Part shown: positions 59,392 to 64,000 of the stretch, piece after piece
Position numbering within the stretch: the first letter of the stretch is position 1
Layout of the letters: every line of letters starts with the position of its first letter
From: Clitoria ternatea
Taxonomy: Eukaryota; Streptophyta; Magnoliopsida; Fabales; Fabaceae
Assembly: GCA_037962975.1 (NCBI GenBank)
Contig: CM075676.1
Span: 47,354,001-47,418,000, forward strand
Length of the DNA stretch: 64,000 nt
Direction: 5' to 3'
The notes under the pieces: model-generated
What the model was told of the DNA's origin: nothing
Seen by the model: only the letters and a program-made list of their open reading frames with translations
Databases searched by the model: none
Program-made: the position numbers and the translations under genes

Positions 59392-60125
59392 GGTATTAAA
59401 AGCTTTAAGACATGCTTCATCAAACTTGAATTCAAATCTTTATTTAGAAGATTTGTTAAAGGTTTAACAATTTTTGAAAAATCTTGAATAAATCTTCTAT
59501 AGGATCCAACATGTCCTAAAAAACTTCTAATACCTTTCACATTCACAGGGGGTGGGAGTTTAGAGATTACCTCTATTTTGGCTTGGTCTACTTCAATACC
59601 TTTAGAGGAAATTTTGTAACCAAGTACAATTCCTTCTTTCACCATAAAGTGACATTTCTCCTAATTGAGCACCAAATTTGTTTCAATATACCGCTTCAAT
59701 ACGGTGTCCAAATTGGTTAGACATTTTTCAAATGAATTTCCACAGACTAAAAAATCATCCATGAATATCTCAATGCTCTTTTCAATTAGATCTGCAAAAA
59801 TAGCAAACATGCATCTTTGAAAAGTAGCAGGTGCATTACACAATCCAAATGGCATTTTCCTATATGCAAATATACCAAAGGGACATGTAAAAGCAGTCTT
59901 CTCTTGATCAAGAGGGTCAACAACAATTTGGTTGTATCCAAAATATCCATCAAGAAAACAATAGTAAGCTTGTCCAGACAATCTTTTAAGCATTTGATCC
60001 ATAAAAGGAAGTGGAAAATGATCTTTTCTTGTTGCTTGATTTAGTTTTCTATAATCAATACACATTCTCCAACTAGTGACAGTTCTTGTTGGAATTAATA
60101 CATTTTTATCATTAACAATTACTAT
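59388..60125 (-). pseudogene. Athila reverse transcriptase, interrupted
   Basis: WRMCIDYRKLNQATRKDHFP, YCFLDGYFGYNQI, KMPFGLCNAPATFQRCM and IFMDDFLVCG are RT motifs of the Athila type. TAG within the LN.EKCHFM segment (59661-59663) breaks the frame; GYKISSKGIEVDQAKIEVIS and FLGHVGSYRRFI follow. The 5' part is cut at 60125 by an LTR. Confidence 0.87.
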
Positions 60126-60587
60126 TGTGACGACCCGCGTCATTTTTCTCATTTTTCGCATTTAATAAAATTTTCACTCGGTCTTAATATAAAATAACAT
60201 TTACTTTTCTCAACTACATTCAAAATAATAAAATCATACTTAAAATAGTATTAACCGACTGAAATAAATCCTTGAATAAAAGCATATTAAATCCTTGAAT
60301 AAATAGTATTAACCGATCGGAATATTTCCACTTGGCTAGTTTTTCCCAGTAATCAACCATGCTACAGCAATGCAAATGCACTCATAAAATAAACCGATTC
60401 AATTTCAATTCAAAACAGAACACATTGTAGCATCAAACACTCGGAAAACTCAATATATACATATATTACACAATTCATTCAAATTCACTCGGTGCCTTGG
60501 AATCAGTCCTCCGCTTGGCGCACCTCCATGGCTCCGACCTCTTCCCTGTCACTGGTTACTAAAAATGTAAACCACAGCAAGGGTGAG
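60126..60587 (-). mobile_element. Gypsy LTR related to the solo LTR at 4641-6991, distal part
   Basis: It starts (plus strand) TGTGACGACCC inside the Athila RT. Its stretch 60520-60587 is the reverse complement of about 6440-6510 of the solo LTR near the window start (CTGGTTACTAAAAA, GCAAGGGTGAGTG). It is interrupted by the solo LTR at 60588 and continues at 63592. Confidence 0.75.
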
Positions 60588-62055
60588 TGTAACACCCTCT
60601 GTTACACCTTAATAAATTCTAGAAAAACTCATAATTTTTTTTTTAGATATGATTGATTAAAAAGAAACTATCGGAATAAATTATATACATTATTTCTGAA
60701 ATACCTCACAAATATTATTAAAACTTTATAAAGTATTTGTACAATCATCCGAAGAAAATAAACATTAAACATTATAAGAAAGAGAGGAAACTCCATGGCC
60801 CAGAAGCAGTTACTTATTAACACTATTTATTCATTGGACCACGGTATTCATACCGAGCTCCCTTTCTAGAACGTGCTATATTTACTGCCGATATTCTTCG
60901 ATCCTTCCCTCTGAACCATCAATTTAAAACATGTGAAACAAAAACACGGAGAAAGGAGTGAGAAACAGAATATAATATTCTCGATTAAGACATAAGCAAC
61001 AAAGGGTTTTCACAAACCAATACATAATAATATCAATCACAATCACATACACAATCAATTATGAATGCATGAATGTTATGCAATATCTTCATCATAACTT
61101 ACCTATATATGTGGGCCCTTAAATTTTAATTTGCACTGGGCCAACCAGGAGTTTACACTGTTCCATAAGTCCGGATAATAATAATATGAACAGCTCAACT
61201 GGCATGGAAACACTTAGAGACTAGTCAGATTGAGAAAGTTTTTATTGTGAAAGTACCCGACACTAGGGAGCTACCCCAGGTCCCCTGAAGCACCTTTTCA
61301 CACCCTCTCATCCCAAGGCTCGTAATTAAGCCTCCTCTAATGTATCCTCGGTTTCTATAATCCGTCCCCAGACAATATTATTTCATTTCACTTTAATGAT
61401 CCATGATGCATGAACTACTCGCGTATTGAGTTGGTTAAGGCTTTTAAAAACTCAATTATTAAATCCCTTAAAGGTTTACAATATCATTTCAATAAACTGT
61501 ACATTTTCTTAATTCTCTGAATTTCTGTCCCACAGAAATAAATTTGGTACAGTTTTTGAATCTCACTGAAATTTGAGTTTCTAAGCCTTAAATATCTAAA
61601 AACTTTCTCATATAAAACTTTACATAATCTTTCTCAAATTAAATCTTAACAAAGTCAAATTTAAAAATCTCAATTATTTCCAAACATCTTTAGTTATTAA
61701 GTTAGAAAAATAAACTAATTTTCTTTTGAAAAATTTTAATTAAAGATATAAATTAATTTTCATAAAATGTCTACTGTCTAAGATAAATACTAATGTTTTA
61801 CAAAAATAATTTCTAAAAAAAAATAAAAGAAAAATAATAAAAATTTAAAGAATAAGGTAAGAAATTCTTACTGAGTATTAGCTTTTCGTCATGCTCGCTA
61901 TATGCTCAAACTCCACATTACAATATCAACAATCAGATATAATCAATCACAGTTAAACATCATCAATCACAAATATAATCAATCATAATCAAATCAATTA
62001 AATTAAATATCATTAATACATATCATAATTTAATGATTATTAATATAGTTAATTT

Positions 62056-62222
62056 AAGTCCTTTTGGTCAATTCCTCGCATAGGTATATGTAAGTCCATA
62101 TAATCCAGTCCTTGCATAGGTATTGTTCGGTCCATATGGGTCATAATGGTCCAAGTCCTTGCATAGGTATAGTCCAGTCCATATAGGTCATAATGGTCCA
62201 AGTCATTCCATAGGTATGTTAG
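62056..62222. repeat. ~55-bp tandem repeat inside the solo LTR
   Basis: About three to four diverged units with the core CCTTGCATAGGTAT and GTCCATATGGGTCATAATGG. Confidence 0.75.
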
Positions 62223-62509
62223 AGTTAGTTAAACTAGATATTTAATTTAAAATTTATTAAAAATTTTAAGTTAAAAAGTTAATATTTTAAAATAATAATA
62301 TTATTAAATTTAAAAGGAGCAGGGGACTCCTCCCATTATTCTTATGTCTTTTCATATTATACTTCTTATCTCACTCCCCCTTACCTTGAGTCGTTACCAA
62401 AAATGGATTTGCTTTGCGCCTCCGATTTCTAAAAATATTAATACCAATCTTATTTCAGTATAAGCATAAGACGAAGATTAAGATTACTACTTAAAACAGA
62501 AATGGTAAA

Positions 62510-62760
62510 TTTTGAATAGTAAATAGTGAATAGTGAATAGTGAATAGTAAATAGTGAATAGTAATAGTAAATAGTAAAACGTGAATAGTAACAGTAAATA
62601 GTAAATCGTGAATAGTAACGGTAAACAGTAAATCGTAAATAGTAATAGTAAATAGTAACAGTAAATAGTAATTTACTATTTGAATAGTAATTTACTATTG
62701 AAATAGTAATTTACTGTTAAAATAGTATTTTACTATGCAGAATAGTAACTTAAAATAATA
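62510..62760. repeat. Heptamer array (TAGTGAA/TAGTAAA)n inside the solo LTR
   Basis: About 30 near-copies of AATAGTGAATAGTAA-type heptamers in direct order, decaying toward TTTACTATTGAAATAG at the right side. Confidence 0.85.
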
Positions 62761-63591
62761 TTATTTCTAGTATAATAACAGATTTCTAAAAACGATATAA
62801 AAATAACCCTAAAAAATATAAAAGAGAAGTATTCTTACCTTAGGATTTTGGCAGAACCTTCTCTCCAAAAACTTTTCTTCTCTCTCTCACTTCCACCACT
62901 ATCTCACTAGCACTACTGTATTAAGAAAACTTAATCTAAAATTGTGAATTCTAAAGAAGAAATCCTTCGGTATTTATAAGAAAAAAATTTACTATGCATT
63001 CCATTATTTTAATATAAAAGTACTATACATTTTTGAATTTTTTATTCCAGGTTACTATGCATTCTTTGAAAAATTCGTACATGCACAGTGTTTTGCATAG
63101 TAACTGTCGACAGAATTATTAAGCCAAATAGTAACCTTTCACTCGGTATATTTTAAATATTCAAAATGAGTCCTTTTTGAAATTTAGCGATATTATATCA
63201 GTCCTCACTAATTTTATAATAAGTAATATAAATTTGAAATTTTAAAAATCTAAAATTTTCTGTTAATAAAAATTTATTGATACGTTTCAAATTTTTTAAC
63301 GATTGGAAAAAATCAAGATTTTTCTCAAACCGATAATTTTTAGATAAGTCTACTTGAAACGGATTTTAAAAAATTTTCTTATAATTTAAATTCACTTTCT
63401 TATAAATATTTTTAATTTAAGTCACTTATATGAATTTAAAATTATTTAAAAAATATTATTTTTATTAAAAAATTCCAAAATTCCAAAAAATTCCAAAAAA
63501 TCATAAATAATACGTAGATTAAAAAGTTCTAAAGAACCATAATTTAATTCCTTCAAAATTTTAATATAAAAATAAAAATAGGGGTGTTACA

Positions 63592-64000
63592 GTGAGTGTT
63601 TAGCATCATAATTAATCTAGAACGGAATTTAAATAAAATACGAGTATAAACTCCGTCCGATTTCTTTCTCCTCAATTTACACCTTTCACCCGGCAATTAA
63701 CTCACTCAACAATCATAACAATTAACAGCCATTTTAATAAATCATTCAACAAGTAACTCACTCGGTAAGCATAACAATTTACCACTCGGTAATTATAACA
63801 ATCACTCGGCAATATATAAAATTACACTCTGCAAATACATCAAATACTCAACAATTATTTCAATTCTCATTCGGCAATTAAAACCAATTGCACTTAGCAA
63901 AATTATTAAATCAACTTTCACAACTGACTCAGAAAATTGACATAGTATTCGGATACTCAAAGGATCGACCTTCAGCTAGGGGTCCTACTTGACACCCCGT
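63592..64000 (-). mobile_element. Gypsy LTR related to the solo LTR at 4641-6991, continued to window end
   Basis: TTTAGCATCATAATTAATCT at 63599 resumes the alignment exactly where 60587 left off. The last 50 bases (ATCGACCTTCAGCT, GTCCTACTTGACACCCCGT) are the reverse complement of about 6157-6205. The LTR start lies beyond 64000. Confidence 0.75.

Larger units (their letters stand above)
52200..60125 (-). mobile_element. Athila-type Ty3/gypsy retrotransposon (3' part)
   Basis: On the minus strand, in order: RT (cut at 60125 by another LTR), RNase H, integrase, a long ORF downstream of pol, a non-coding region, a polypurine tract and the 3' LTR. It sits inside the chromovirus 5' LTR. The gag, the 5' LTR and the first part of pol lie outside the window. 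Confidence 0.85.
60588..63591 (-). mobile_element. Solo LTR, gypsy chromovirus-like, TSD GTGAG
   Basis: The ends are TGTAACACCC (60588) and GGGGTGTTACA (63591). GTGAG flanks it at 60583-60587 and 63592-63596. There is no internal domain. On the minus strand CTTATAAATACC (about 62980) is a TATA box followed by a leader, which sets the orientation. It contains two repeat arrays. Confidence 0.85.

Overview
The window is eukaryotic nuclear DNA from a flowering plant, most likely a eudicot. The evidence is GT..AG introns, AT-rich intergenic DNA, plant-type Ty3/gypsy (Tat, Tekay/Del and Athila lineages), Ty1/copia (SIRE-like), TRIM, LINE, CACTA, MULE and Stowaway elements, and two plant housekeeping-type genes. 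A legume is possible from the repeat flavour, but the sequence does not prove it.

Layout. 1-8.7 kb: the end of a CACTA transposon, then a SIRE-like copia LTR split by a non-autonomous Tat-lineage gypsy element (634-8546, TSD GAAGT). That element is itself split by a 2.35-kb solo LTR (4641-6991, TSD AGTTG). 8.7-12.7 kb: unassigned AT-rich DNA with one LTR-like stretch. 13.9-16.2 kb: host gene 1, a three-exon gene for an SDS22/dynein-light-chain-1-like leucine-rich-repeat protein. 18-21.6 kb: decayed MuDR transposase and plant-mobile-domain remnants. 21.7-25.5 kb: an AT-rich tandem array split by a Pack-MULE (21933-24578, 9-bp TSD), which carries captured exons of an ORANGE-like gene, and by a Stowaway-like MITE. 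25.6-27.8 kb: host gene 2, a three-exon beta-CASP/SNM1 nuclease of the Apollo type with an E2F-like site upstream.

28.3-31.7 kb: a truncated copia element abutting a TRIM. 33.5-39.2 kb: an L1-type LINE whose endonuclease is largely deleted. 41-42.4 kb: a second CACTA end. From 42.8 kb to the window end, gypsy elements are stacked inside each other: an LTR fragment related to the Tat LTR was entered by a Tekay/Del chromovirus (43487-52199), that by an Athila-type element (52200-60125), that by an LTR (60126 to beyond 64000), and that by a solo LTR (60588-63591, TSD GTGAG).

Only the two host genes look functional, together with one long open reading frame in the Athila element. All transposon pol and gag frames carry stops, frameshifts or deletions. 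No wholly new system was found. The strongest leads are the ORANGE-derived gene capture, the inverted 3' LTR of the Tekay element, the recurring GCTACGCGT motif of the Athila element, and the nested insertion stack.
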